Shown here in pieces: positions 20,618 to 30,788 of a stretch of 36,695 nt of DNA. The first letter of the stretch is position 1, and every line of letters begins with the position of its first letter. The position numbers and the translations under genes are program-made. The notes beneath the pieces were generated by a model, which saw only the letters and a program-made list of their open reading frames with translations, had not been told where the DNA came from and did not search any database. Source of the DNA: Intoshia linei (lineage: Eukaryota > Orthonectida > Rhopaluridae); contig LWCA01000250.1 of NCBI GenBank assembly GCA_001642005.1, forward strand, positions 1-36,695, read 5' to 3'.

Positions 20618-23600
20618 ATGAAATTAGTTAGCAATGTCATTTATTTAAAATTAAAAACATTAAAATTGGAAGAATTTCCGATAGGAAACAAAAATTCCAA
20701 ATGGGTAAAATGCTTTCCATATTATAATATAAAATATTTTCAGCGTAGTGGGAAAAAGTTCATTTGCAATGACGTGACCAAATTTAGTACAGAAGAACTT
20801 GTAAATTATTTAACTGACGAAAAATCAATATGGAATGAAAAAAAAAATTGGTCAAATGATTTCAGAAATATAAGAATACAATATACTGTCAATAATACTA
20901 AATATGACATTTTACAATTAACGTATTTGAAATTAAACAATGAAGAAGTAAATTATTTTTAATTTGTATTTTAAGCTTTTGAACATTTAATTTAGATAAC
21001 AAAAATTGATAAAACTTTGACGATATTTAAAAATTTACAAACGTTGGTTTTGTCGGCAAATTATTTGGAAAATATTAATTGCAAAAATATACCAAAAACT
21101 TTAAAAGTAATTATAAAACAATAAAATTAATCATTTTTTTAAGAGTTTGGAATTATGTGCTAATCGATTGGAATTTATTGAAGAATTTATACCTAAAGAA
21201 ATTCCAAAACTACAATATTTAGGGTTAAGTTGGAATAGATTTGAAAGTATTTTGAAGTTTTTGAATCCTCCGGAATGGCAACATTTATATTTTTTGGATT
21301 TAAGTTACAATAATATAACAGATTTATACAACACAGTTAAAATTATCGGTGAAATTGATAAATTGCGAATGCTGTGCTTGATGGGAAATCCAATATCTGT
21401 AATTTATTAATCTGTAATCTATCCGTATTTTTTATCGGTACACTATGTAGTCGGTTTATTTTACTGGGATTCAAGATCAATATAAGTCTCCTACTTGAAG
21501 TTAATTTTTTTACATTGTAGAACATTTTAATGACCATGATTATACTTTCGAATCCAAAGCTTGGATTAAAATTACATGTTTTGTATTATACAGTGTACAG
21601 TAGGGCTGTTTGTTTTTTACAAAAATTGATTTTTGTTGAAAATACCCTATACCACGCTGAAGAAAGTACTTAACAACTCCTAAAAAATATATTTTTCGAA
21701 AAATTTACCGTAAAAATATTAAGCGGTTTTCCTTTGTAAGGTTTTCGCGCGCTTTTCCTCCGTTTTTTTTAATTGGCATCAAGGATTATATTTTAAACAT
21801 AAATACGATTAATGTACGACCTACTAAGACATATACCAAATTTAAAGAGAAAAATGAAACATTTAACTTCACAAGGCGTTTTTTCCATAAAAAGGGGTTT
21901 TTGGTAATATTGGTCAAATATAAAAATTCAAAAATTTATAATTACCAAAAATTTATTTTAACTGAAAATTTGAGTGTATCATTTGAAATTTAGTTATTTA
22001 CGTTTTAAATACATTTTAATGAAAAAAAGTAATATGACTCTAAAAGCCGAGCTCTAAAAAAATTTTTTTTTGAAAAGTTCTACACCACATTTTAATCAGA
22101 TCGATAGGGTCCCTCTCAGAGGAGTTTAGATTATTATTATATATTAATTTAGTTATTTTAGTAATTTCATATCCTCGTTTGAGATAGAAACGTTACACCC
22201 TATTTATTAATTTTCAATTAGTTAATATCAGAATACAGGATATATATCATTGATTACTTGAATAAATTATCATATTTGGATGAAAACGAAATTAAGTTGG
22301 ATGAAAAACATAAATGTAGAACGACAAGTAAAAGATTAGGTAAATTGAAAATAATAAAATTTCAAATATAAAAAAAGAGTATTTATTATAATATTTTCAG
22401 TTGAGTAAAGATTTTTGTTTTTTAATTTTTTAAAGGTTTGGTAAAATAATTTGCATATATGAAAAAGTTTTTCACCTCTCAACTCAAGATTTTAATATAT
22501 TTTAAATAATAGTATAATATTCTAAATTTAAATTTATTTTATAGAACTAAACACGAGTACTGTTAGAATCAACATGATGTTTTCAAATTTTGAAAATATT
22601 GATATAGAGAATAATCAAATAGTGGTAAAACTTTTAAAATATTATTAAACCAAAATTACTGTTGTGTATTTTGTACAAACTGTAGCTAGCTCTGCCGAGG
22701 GTTTTTTCATTTAAGATCGTTTTTTTAATTGATTACACTACTATACCAGATTTTTTGATCTAACCTAAGAGATATATGTAGGTACAAGTTTACTACGTTG
22801 ATTAGTGTAGTATAATTTGTTTTTTTTAGTCACATCAATTTTTCGGGTTACATTTTTATTAATTTCGGTTATGCCAATTTTGATACGGCTATATTTTATT
22901 GACTAAGGTATCAAAAATTTTATAAAACAACATTTGAAAGGTTAAAATCAATGGCTTATAGTTTTCTATATCCTTACCTATATAATATGCTATGCAATAT
23001 TTGTTTGTGTGCGTGTCTTACCGTTTATTTCAATAACTACCTATCTTAAAATTTTATACAATCCACATTTCGAATACAGTTTTTTCCGGGAGTGTTAGTA
23101 AAATAAATTTCAACCTCCCAAACTCACATTTTACGGGTCAAAAACCCCAGTTGTCCCTTTTTTTGAAAATCAAACAAGTTGGAGAATTTAAAAAATTATA
23201 TACTCTGATACAGATTTTAAAATCATAAATATTATCATAAATTTATATTTTAAAAAAATATATTTTCAGGGTCAAAACCACAAATTACCCCTTTTTTTTA
23301 ATGAAAACAGCCCTAGAATTTAAAAAAATTTAGAGGTGTTACAGTTGTATCCTGTTTTTCAGAATTGTACACACAAAAATTTTCAATCAAAATAAATGAC
23401 GCCTTCACGGTCAAAAAAGCATTTTAGTATTCATATATTTTTTTCCGAAATATTTTTATTACAAAAAATGTGAAATAATTAACGGTTCGAAATTAAAAAA
23501 TGAAGGTTATTCTGATAGCGCTTATGCCAGTTGATATAAATACAAAAGTTCAACCTGAGAAATCTACGCATTCGCGGTGAAAAATAATTTTGAATATATT

Positions 23601-26442
23601 ATCAACCAATATTTTTCAAATATTTTGATTAAAATGTAAATATTGATCCTACAATTTCAAAAAAAATGTGCATTGAACGTCTACACATTTCCAATTAAAT
23701 ATAATGAAAATTTATATAATTCATTCCTTCGCAATTTTTCAATCTCAAATTTTCATTTTTAAAACATTTTGTTTAAAATTTAAATTAAAATTACAACAAC
23801 GAATTACTAAAAATAATACTCCTACTTTGTACTACTGTGTTATTATTATTTTTATATATATTACAATCTTTTGCAATATTGGTAAAATTCATCTGGAATA
23901 TGTTTATATGCTATTTATGAAAATTTGTAGGATTGGACTGTTTTTACTTTATTTTTAATATTATACACACATTCTATCTAATAAATTAAAAAAATGGGAC
24001 AATAATTGTTTTTAAAATTCTTTATGCAAATGTTAAAACAAAATTAAGATGGAATAATTCACTTTAAAGTAAAAAGTAATGTGATATGAGGTTTTACCTG
24101 AAACAAGATTGGGAACCACTCTTTTAAAGGATTGTATAATAGTGAATATATATGTAAATACATACATAGATAATAGTGAATACATATGTAAATACTTACA
24201 TAGATAATAGTGTAGTAGGATTTTTAAGTTAGATTTTCAACGTGAATTTTTTTGGTGGAATAAAAATGTGCCCTCGGTAGAACTAGGTATTGTTTGTACG
24301 TAGTACATAACAGTCAACTTAGTTTGGTTTATAAATATGCAATTTTAAAAAAGTTACAATTAAAAAACTATCAAAATAATTAAAAAAAGTTATTATTTTT
24401 GTGTTAATATTTTCATAACATTTTTTTGCTAATATTTAAAACGAAATATTAGATCTACAGCCAAATTATTTGATAAATAAATTAAATCGCACTACCCAAC
24501 ATTGTACAATTTTCTATAATTATGTTATTACAACACCTTTTAAATTTTATCATTGTGCTCACTATTGCATAATATAATATTCAATACTTACTAAGTGAGT
24601 ATAAAGGATAATTATCTTTTACATTAAAATGTAATGTCTGTCTATGTGTTACTGTTTATTTAAAACATTAACAGTCCTAGAATTTAAACAAACAACATTT
24701 CTATTACAGTGTTTCGCGGGGATGTTTATATCTATTTTTCATTTTTCGAATTTGAGCTCTTTAGGGTTAAAACCACAATTTGCCCTTTGTTGTAAAAATT
24801 AAATGAACCGAAAAATTTAAAATAACATAAATTCTGGAACCAATTTTAAAAGCATTAACATTTTCGTAAATCTGAGCCTCAGAAACGCAAACCTTCAAGA
24901 TCAAAACGACACATTACCCTTTAATTTAAAAATGAGAAAAGTCCTATAATTGTACGTGTAATTTTGTTGTAATGAAATGCAATACATTTATTTATTAGTT
25001 TATTTAAATTCATCATTTATAGAGCAAACCCAATGCAGAAACACCAATGGTGGAATATAAGTATTATATAGAATTAGACCTACCTAATAATTACAATGAT
25101 GAAAAACCAATATCAGAGTATTCATTTGCCACGCCATCCACAGATTTAAAACCAGAAAATGAGTCACTAATATCACAACAATCTGCAAAATCAATAAAAT
25201 CTACAAACGCATCGCGTAATCGTTCTCAAGGTCGATCTAAATATAAAACGCCCTCAAAATCTAACGATAAAGCCAATATACCAAAAATAGATTTTTTTAT
25301 TATAGAAAATGATGATGGGTATATTCTTAGAACCAAAATGCTTTCTTTAACGGATTTTAACGAGAAAAAGTTTGTAAATCAAATAAAAACAAACAATATA
25401 TTACCCATCAGAAATTGGTTTAAAAACATAGTAAATGTTAAAATTTGTCGTCAATCGGTAATTTATATGATAAATATCGATTTTTTAAGTAATAGTCTAA
25501 TAAATGTTGATAATAACCTATTTAGATCGTATATACTCAATTACAAAAACGAAATTCTTCTCCAGTAAACGCAAAAAAAGTTGACCCAAAAAATGTTAAT
25601 ATATTTTAAAGTTTACCATGTATTAATTATGTGAAGTCATTTTGTATTTTGTATAATACTTTGTAAAATAATGGGTAATAAAATTGTACTTTACGTTTTT
25701 GACTGAAGTCTTCAGTGAAGATGCAAATTTATGAGGTTAAAATCTTTTACGTATAAAAAATTAACTTTTTTCAAATAATGAGAATGTATACAAATGTTTA
25801 AAAAAAGTACTTTTGGTTTGTCACACTCAAGGACTCAAATTTTGAAAATGAAATGCTCACTAAAACTTTGCTCTCGAAAAACTATTTAATAAATTGGTAT
25901 TTTTAAAACGGCACAATGTGCAGTGCACATTTTACTTTTTTGAATAAATCGTAACAGACAAACAGATAGATTTACACTAAATTACTTCATATAAGTTATG
26001 ATTGATTTATATTCATGTAATTAAAAAGTTTTAGGACTTGACAAAAAAACAAAAAAAAAAAAAAAACGATGATTTTGAAATGCAAATATCAGAACCCATC
26101 TATGAAACCCTTGCCAACTACAAAATAAACCTTTCGTCTTTATTAGATGGAAAAACTAAACATCATGAATCAACTCCATCTCAACAAAATGAAATGGATC
26201 CAAAAACTGCAACATCAAAAGAAGAGCCGAAAGGTTGTCAATATCTTATTAATAATATATTAATATAATTAGATAAAAAGTTGAACATTAAAAAGAAAAA
26301 TAACAAAGCAAACATGACAAGTATGGACGCATCAGTAGAAACAATGACATATGAGACGAATTTTAATCTGAATATAGATTTAATTCTATGGCAAAGTACA
26401 TTGGAGGCACTAAGATATTTAAAATTGGAAAATCAATTGTAA
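20618..26442 (+). CDS. LRRC43: LRRC43-like leucine-rich-repeat protein
   Basis: Eight exons: 20618-20947, 20996-21106, 21144-21398, 22222-22339, 22545-22624, 25023-25457, 26035-26233 and 26273-26442. The sum is 1698 nt, 565 residues, phase-consistent. The N-terminus has LKLKTLKLEEFPIGNKNSKW (family 'LRKLCLREFPCG..SW'). The LRR array contains LQTLVLSANYLENI, LELCANRLEFIEE, PKLQYLGLSWNRF and LYFLDLSYNNITDLYNTVK, then LRMLCLMGNPIS. The cap LISEYRIYIIDYLNKLSYLD matches '[20 protein letters not shown]' of human LRRC43. Downstream are VEYKYYIELDL, a Ser/Lys-rich linker, INLSSLLDG, and a final LILWQSTLEALRYLKLE. An ORF runs on to a stop at 25566, but splicing at TCG|GTAATT (25457) restores the family-like C-terminus. 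The family is associated with ciliated and sperm cells. Human protein is about 656 residues. Introns of 37, 39 and 48 nt contrast with one of 2.4 kb full of repeats. Confidence 0.85.
21420..22215. other. LRRC43 intron, no gene seen
   Basis: The 823-nt intron after the NPIS exon. A/T-rich, with a short G/C-richer patch at 21740-21770 (GGTTTTCGCGCGCTTTTCC). No clear terminal repeats or ORF. Confidence 0.4.
22673..23690 (-). repeat. family A edge and family B copy inside the LRRC43 intron
   Basis: ACAAACTGTAGCTAGCTCTG with CCGAGGG at 22673-22700 is the family A edge seen at 4450. From about 23100 to 23680 lies a family B copy: GTCAAAAACCCC, GGGTCAAAACCACAAATTAC, GACGCCTTCACGGTCAAAAA, TTAACGGTTCGAAATTAAAA, CCAGTTGATATAAATAC and ATATATTATCAACCAATATT. 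The last four blocks are the reverse complement of those at 18866-19100, so the two introns hold inverted copies. Confidence 0.6.
23905..24316 (+). repeat. dispersed repeat family A, copy 1
   Basis: About 400 bp nearly colinear with 33820-34240. Blocks in order: TTTTTAATATTATACACACA, TTGTTTTTAAAATTC, AATGTGATATGA, GAACCACTC.TTTAAAGGAT, AATAGTGAATA, GGATTTTTAAGTTAGATT, and the edge CCCTCGGTAGAACTAGG with TACGTAGTACATAACAGTC. It lies inside the large LRRC43 intron. An internal direct repetition of AATAGTGAATA.ATATGTAAATAC occurs at 24140-24200. No coding capacity. Confidence 0.7.
24640..24960 (+). repeat. family B copy just upstream of LRRC43 exon 6
   Basis: TAATGTCTGTCTATGTGTTA starts the block, followed by ATGTTTATATCTATTTTTCA, GGGTTAAAACCACAATTTGC and a second 'ACATTACCC' block. 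It ends about 60 bp before the exon at 25023. An inverted relative ends downstream of the exon at 25975. Confidence 0.55.
25590..25990 (-). repeat. family B-like right end downstream of LRRC43 exon 6
   Basis: TCACACTCAAGGACTCAAAT, AAATGAAATGCTCAC and AATAAATCGTAACAGACAAA (near 25932-25960) correspond to the inverted end of the element at 29585-29815 (GAATGACTCAAATTC, then TAAACGGTAACATACAGAC). It lies within the intron 25458-26034. Confidence 0.5.
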
Positions 26443-26459
26443 ATTGTAAGTGTACAACA

Positions 26460-26465
26460 AATAAA
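26460..26465 (+). promoter_or_regulatory. polyadenylation signal of LRRC43-like gene
   Basis: AATAAA 17 bp after the LRRC43-like stop and 47 bp before the V-ATPase F start codon. The first transcript must therefore end almost inside the next gene's leader. Confidence 0.55.
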
Positions 26466-26512
26466 GTTTTAACTTTTAAAATCGATTATGTACTTATGGT
26501 TATAAAGCATAC

Positions 26513-26964
26513 ATGACACAGTCAAAACTATTTGGTATAATAGCAGATGAAGTAAATATACATAATAATTAACCATTTATTAGGATACGTGTACAGGTTT
26601 TTTATTGGGAGGAATCGGGCACATAAATAAAGCGGAATCAAATTTTTTCATAGTTCGAAAAGGTGAATAAATTATGAATGAATGAATGAAGGACATTGTA
26701 GAAACAAATGTAAAAGATATTGAGAAAAAGTTTAATCGACTGACAAACCGATCGGACATTGCCATTTTACTAATAAATCAATACATTGCAGACATGATTA
26801 GACCAACAATTAATAAGTTGGACATTCGTAGCACTATTCCAGTTATTGAAATTCCTAGTAAAGATACAATTTACGACCCCAACACGGACCCTCTTCTCAG
26901 ACAAGCAAAGGTTATTGAAAAAATTAAAAAATTAACAATTAATTTAGAAGTTTTGTGGGGGTGA
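26513..26964 (+). CDS. ATP6V1F: V-type proton ATPase subunit F
   Basis: A stalk subunit of the V1 sector of the vacuolar proton pump. Exons 26513-26551, 26584-26662 and 26702-26964 give 381 nt, 126 residues; the usual length is about 119-124. Family signatures are nearly intact: LFGIIADEDTCTGFLLGGIG across the first splice, HINKAESNFFIVRKETNVKD across the second, then RSDIAILLINQYIADMIRP and IEIPSKDTIYDPNTDPLLRQ. The two introns are only 32 and 39 nt. They are needed to give the gap-free match, so they are the best-proven short introns in the window. The start lies 70 bp after the LRRC43-like stop. The 3' end faces the coiled-coil gene, 67 bp away. The tail after 'LLRQAK' is slightly longer and unlike the common 'RARGMF..EDL' ending. 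Confidence 0.95.
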
Positions 26965-26969
26965 ATACA

Positions 26970-26989
26970 AATAAATTTTAATATTTATT
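26970..26989. promoter_or_regulatory. back-to-back polyadenylation signals of convergent genes
   Basis: AATAAA on the plus strand (26970-26975) serves V-ATPase F. TTTATT (26984-26989), which reads AATAAA on the minus strand, can serve the coiled-coil gene. Only 67 bp separate the two stop codons, so the 3' untranslated regions must overlap. Confidence 0.55.
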
Positions 26990-27031
26990 TATCAGCAATT
27001 GTTAGAATCTCTACATTACATAATAATGAGA

Positions 27032-28802
27032 TCAGCAATCGTTACCATTAGTAGCCTTTTCGTTCCATTGTCTCAAAGTTGCTTTTACCTCATCTTCCCG
27101 AGCTGCTTTTTCCTCAATCATCAGTTCCATATAATATGCATCCTCGTCAAAATTATCATTTAACTTTTGATTGGCACTTGATTGGAAGATTCCTTTTTCA
27201 GCGTTTTGTTTTCTTAGAGACAATATTTCCAATTTTAAAATTTTAACCTCGTTAGACTTGTCTGTCATGGCCTAAATTGATACACGTTAATTAGATTGAT
27301 ATTAAAAAAATTACTGATATTTCTGCCTTCAAATTTTTAATCTCGTTAACGCTGGAATCGTACATTTTTTTTAATTCGTTATGTTGAGATTTAAGAGAGG
27401 TGAATACTTTGTTAAGGCCTACCAATCTTGCGTTAGTGTTTTGCATATTCAAAATTCTAGTTCTCGCTTCATTGAGGTCATTCAAGTACTGGGCACTGTT
27501 TATTTTGCTAGATTCAATTTTCTAAAAATTTAAATTGATAATTTAAAAAAATTTAAATGATTACTCCCATCAGACCCTTTCTTTCCTCATTAAATTTTTC
27601 CAAAAGATCAATTTTATTATTTGATATACGGGCCATTTCTGTTTTGGATAAAATTATTTCTTCTTCCATGGCTTTGCTTTCTTTTCTAAGACTTTGATGT
27701 TTTTCAGATAATGTGGTTAAAGCTTTTTCCATTAATTTATTGTTGTATTCTAAAGCGTTCTGCTTGGACTCTGATGAAGCAATTTCGTTTCGTACATTAT
27801 CCAATTGACTCTAAAAAAATATAAATTAATGTGATTTTTTTTATTTATTAATTTAATATTTAAAAATAGATACAAACACGTTTACCTCTAATTTTGCAAT
27901 ACATTCTTTATTTTTAATTTCCTTCTTTTCTAATGCTTCAATAATCGCACTGAAACTTGTTTCCTGTTCTTCCAAATTGAGTGATAAAGTTTTTATTGTT
28001 TCATCCTTGTGTATTACATCTATTTTCAAGTCTAGATGAGCTTTTGCAGTTGCATTTGTCGTTGCCTATGACGTTTTAGACTTGTTTAAAACATTGTTTA
28101 CCTCATATTCCTCCAATTTATCGTTCATAACCATAATTGTCGATTTTAATAACGTTACTTCTTCCTGGAGACCGTGCTGAATGTTTTTAGATTGGTCAAG
28201 TTGTGCGTACACTGTTTTTGATTCGTGGAAGTGCTAAACTGTGTTTATTAAAAATTTTTTAAATTTACCATAGATTGCTTTGCAGACATTTCTTTTTTTA
28301 TTTCAGCTACTCTCCACCTTTCTTCGTCTAATTTACTGATTTTATCTAATAGTTGTAGTTCGCTCTTCTATGTTAATATTTTTTATATAATTTTTAACAT
28401 AAAAAATAATAATTAGTGGACATTTTAATTAATTATTTACTTTTTTTTCATCGCAAACTAACTCATATTTCTTTTTTAAGTCCGAATGTTGAGTTTTTTC
28501 TTCGTCACGTTGTATTTTTGTTTCATTATATAAATCTAACAGTGTAGCTCCTTCAAATTTAAGTGTGGAAATTTCTTCATTAGCGATTTCCATATCATCT
28601 TCTAGTAAATTATATTTGGTTTTGATTATAGTCAAATTATTTTCATCGTCTTCATAAGTGGAGAAGTCACCAATTTGGGTTGTTTCTACTTGTTTATTTT
28701 CATTTTTTTGTAAACTGAATGGATAGCTAATAGAAAAAATTTCTTCTTTTTCTGTATGATATACTACTTGACAAGTATCAGGTATTTTGTCAATAGTAGA
28801 CA
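27032..28802 (-). CDS. coiled-coil protein, unidentified (5' end missing)
   Basis: Seven exons on the minus strand: 28802-28441, 28367-28269, 28233-28102, 28065-27886, 27810-27565, 27521-27315 and 27271-27032. They are phase-consistent and encode 487 residues. Nearly the whole chain is heptad-rich Leu/Lys/Glu coiled coil: ELQLLDKISKLDEERWR, LQEEVTLLKSTIMVMNDKLE, LTTLSEKHQSLRKESKAMEE and VKILKLEILSLRKQ. The end is mixed (LMIEEKAAREDEVKATLRQW). The first exon follows an acceptor (TTTAG at 28807-28803) and enters in phase 1, so at least one upstream exon is missing. A 33-codon ATG ORF at 29009-28908 (MGSKCVGDFSVEKLTKIF) is a candidate, but no donor of the right phase is visible. Short introns are 35, 36, 43, 43, 73 and 75 nt. 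No specific family was recognised; ciliary, centrosomal or Golgi tethers are all possible. Confidence 0.75.
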
Positions 28803-29067
28803 CTAAATATACATTTTATTAATATTATAAATAAAATATTAAATTAATATACATTTGTATGCATTTATATTTGCATTATAAAATATAAATTTAAAATATA
28901 GAGACTAAAAATGGTAATTTTCAAATTGTCGGGCAGCCAGAAATGCATCTTTCGTAAAAATTTTAGTTAATTTTTCAACACTAAAATCTCCGACACATTT
29001 GGATCCCATAAAGGTGGAAAAAATTTAAATTATTGAAAATAATTCATAGATTTACTTAGAGAGATAC

Positions 29068-29815
29068 CTTTACTTATATAAAATTGAATGTGTATCTGTG
29101 TGTTACCGTTATTTAAAAAATTATTAGTCGTAAAATTTAAAAAACCCATTTTCTAATGAATTTTTTCGTAGGTGATGTTCATATCTATGTTTCAATTTCA
29201 GAAATTCAGTTCTTCAGGATTAAAAACCCAATTTCCCTTTTTTTTTAAAAATAAAATCAACCCTAAAATTTAAAAAAACGTAACATTCTGGGACGCGTTT
29301 TAATATTATAAGCATTATCATAAATAGCAACCAAAGAAAGTGCAGTTTCACTATCAAAACCACAGATTACCCTTTATTAAAAAAATGAAAATAGTCCTAG
29401 AATTTTTAATAAAATTACAGCTGATACAATTAAATCCAGTTAACACACAAAAAAATTTCAATTCTGACAAAATGACGCCTTTACAGTCAAAAAAGACCTT
29501 TTATATTAATTTTTTTATTTGAAAACTATTTTATTAAAACAGGGTAAACAAAACAAAAAATTAATGTTTTTACTTTATTTTTAAACATTTTAAAATGCCT
29601 CCCAAAATGTACGTTTTATTAAATTTTTGGGTTGATTCTATTTTGATTCAAAATGGCAAATTGGGTTTTTCACCCCGAATGACTCAAATTCAGAAACTGA
29701 AAAATAGATATAAACACACCCTAGGAAAAACAGTATTAGAAATTATGTTTTTTTAAATTCTACCACTGTCAATTATTTAAATAAACGGTAACATACAGAC
29801 ATTCAATTTTATGTA
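29068..29815. mobile_element. family B element with long terminal inverted repeats
   Basis: The left end reads TATATAAAATTGAATGTGTA, then TCTGTGTGTTACCGTTATTT. The right end is its complement (GGTAACATACAGACATTCAA, then TTTTATGTATA). Similarity between the arms extends inward through the GATGTTCATATCTATGTTTC / TCAGTTCTTCAGGATTAAAA blocks. It is therefore a foldback-like structure of about 750 bp with arms over 200 bp. Two short ORFs inside have no coding character. It is the only copy in the window with both ends clear. I could not identify a target-site duplication confidently. Confidence 0.6.
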
Positions 29816-29846
29816 TATTTGCTTTAATAAATCCATATTATTTATA

Positions 29847-30469
29847 ATCTAGTTCAAGTATGCACAACCTGCGGCCTTACAGCCAGAGCCGTTTTAAGGC
29901 ATGGGAAATATGGACTGTAGCCATGGACCCCTTATTAAAAAAGGCTTCCAAATTAATAACTTGTGACTGCATAGTGCATATTTTGAAATGAAAAAGTAAA
30001 CTTTGTTCATTAATTAATGTAAGTAGGTTTTGTAAAATAAATAAAAGTTACTAGAAACCTACATAATATCTTTTAATGTTTTTATTAATACTGAATGAAA
30101 TAAGACGCTAAGTCTCCAACCAACAGTATGTCCTGTCTTCTAAACAGGGAACCTATTATTATTTTTTTTATTTCTTCGCTCGAAATTTTAAAGGTCCCGG
30201 CACTTTGCTTAGCCCAGGGCCCCGAAGTGGCTTAAGACGGATCTGCTTACGGCCGCATGCTGCCGTCAGAGCGTTTATGTGCGGCCGTAGGCAATGCATG
30301 TCATTATAATGCACTATATCATTTTACTTCAAATTCAAGGGAAATAATTTTATCAAAATGGATTTAAACTCTCTCAATGTTAAATTAAATTTTGTGTGGC
30401 CGTAGTATCAATGAGTAAAGTAGTTTTGCGGCTGAATTAATGGAAAGGTTGCGCACCCCTGATCTAGTT
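29847..30469. mobile_element. outer hAT-type non-autonomous element with 8-bp target duplication
   Basis: The element proper is 29855-30461. It is flanked on both sides by ATCTAGTT (29847-29854 and 30462-30469), an 8-bp duplication typical of hAT elements. The ends are imperfect inverted repeats: CAAGTATGCACAACCTGCGG at the left; the right end, reversed, reads CAGGGGTGCGCAACCTTTCC. The interior next to the ends is G/C-rich (GGCCGCATGCTGCCG), unlike its surroundings. A second hAT element is inserted at 29884-30245, so without it the outer element is only about 240 bp. No transposase is encoded. Confidence 0.85.
29876..30253. mobile_element. inner hAT-type element nested in the outer one
   Basis: The element proper is 29884-30245 (362 bp). 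Its ends are CAGAGCCGTTTTAAGGCATG and, reversed from the right, CAGATCCGTCTTAAGCCACT. The flanks are CTTACAGC (29876-29883) and CTTACGGC (30246-30253), an 8-bp duplication with one mismatch. It has a G/C-rich subterminal stretch (AGCCCAGGGCCCCGAAG) and no ORF. The terminal sequence differs from the outer element, so a different hAT family supplied it. Confidence 0.8.
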
Positions 30470-30606
30470 ATTCTATATATCAAAAATATAAGTAGTTTTT
30501 GAAAAATAAGTAGATTAAAACGCTTTATAATGTTTTTTAAGTACATTTAGTAATACATTTAGTATCAATTTTAATTTATTTTTAATAAATTTTAAGGCTT
30601 AAATTA

Positions 30607-30786
30607 AAGTGACCAGAAAAAATACGTACTATCACTTTTAGTTTATTTGGAATAAATTTTAAGCCGAAAATTGTTATTCGTCAATGACGAATATTTAAAA
30701 TTATAAATTTAAATAGATAAGTAGTTTTGACTTTACATTACACCAAATAAACTAAAATTGATAGTATTTATTAAATCTGGTCACTT
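30607..30786. mobile_element. TA-flanked MITE (copy 2), mariner-like
   Basis: A 180-bp relative of 12644-12794. The left end is AAGTGACCAGAAAAAATACG and the right end is CTGGTCACTT, with TA on both sides (30605-30606, 30787-30788). Both arms carry the ATAAACTAAA / TTTAGTTTAT segment. The middle differs from copy 1 by about 30 extra bases around GTTATTCGTCAATGACGAAT. Confidence 0.75.
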
Positions 30787-30788
30787 TA

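Noticed and set aside
23704..23958. 84-codon plus-strand ORF in the LRRC43 intron
   Set aside because: It overlaps repeat families A and B, is low-complexity and Ile/Phe rich, and has no motif.
25047..25568. A 173-codon ORF as a stand-alone gene
   Set aside because: It follows an acceptor in phase with LRRC43 exon 5, and splicing at 25457 joins it in phase to exons 7-8. The codons after 25457 look like intron read-through.
28908..29009. 33-codon ORF as first exon of the coiled-coil gene
   Set aside because: No GT donor in the required phase precedes its stop; kept only as a candidate in the gene entry.
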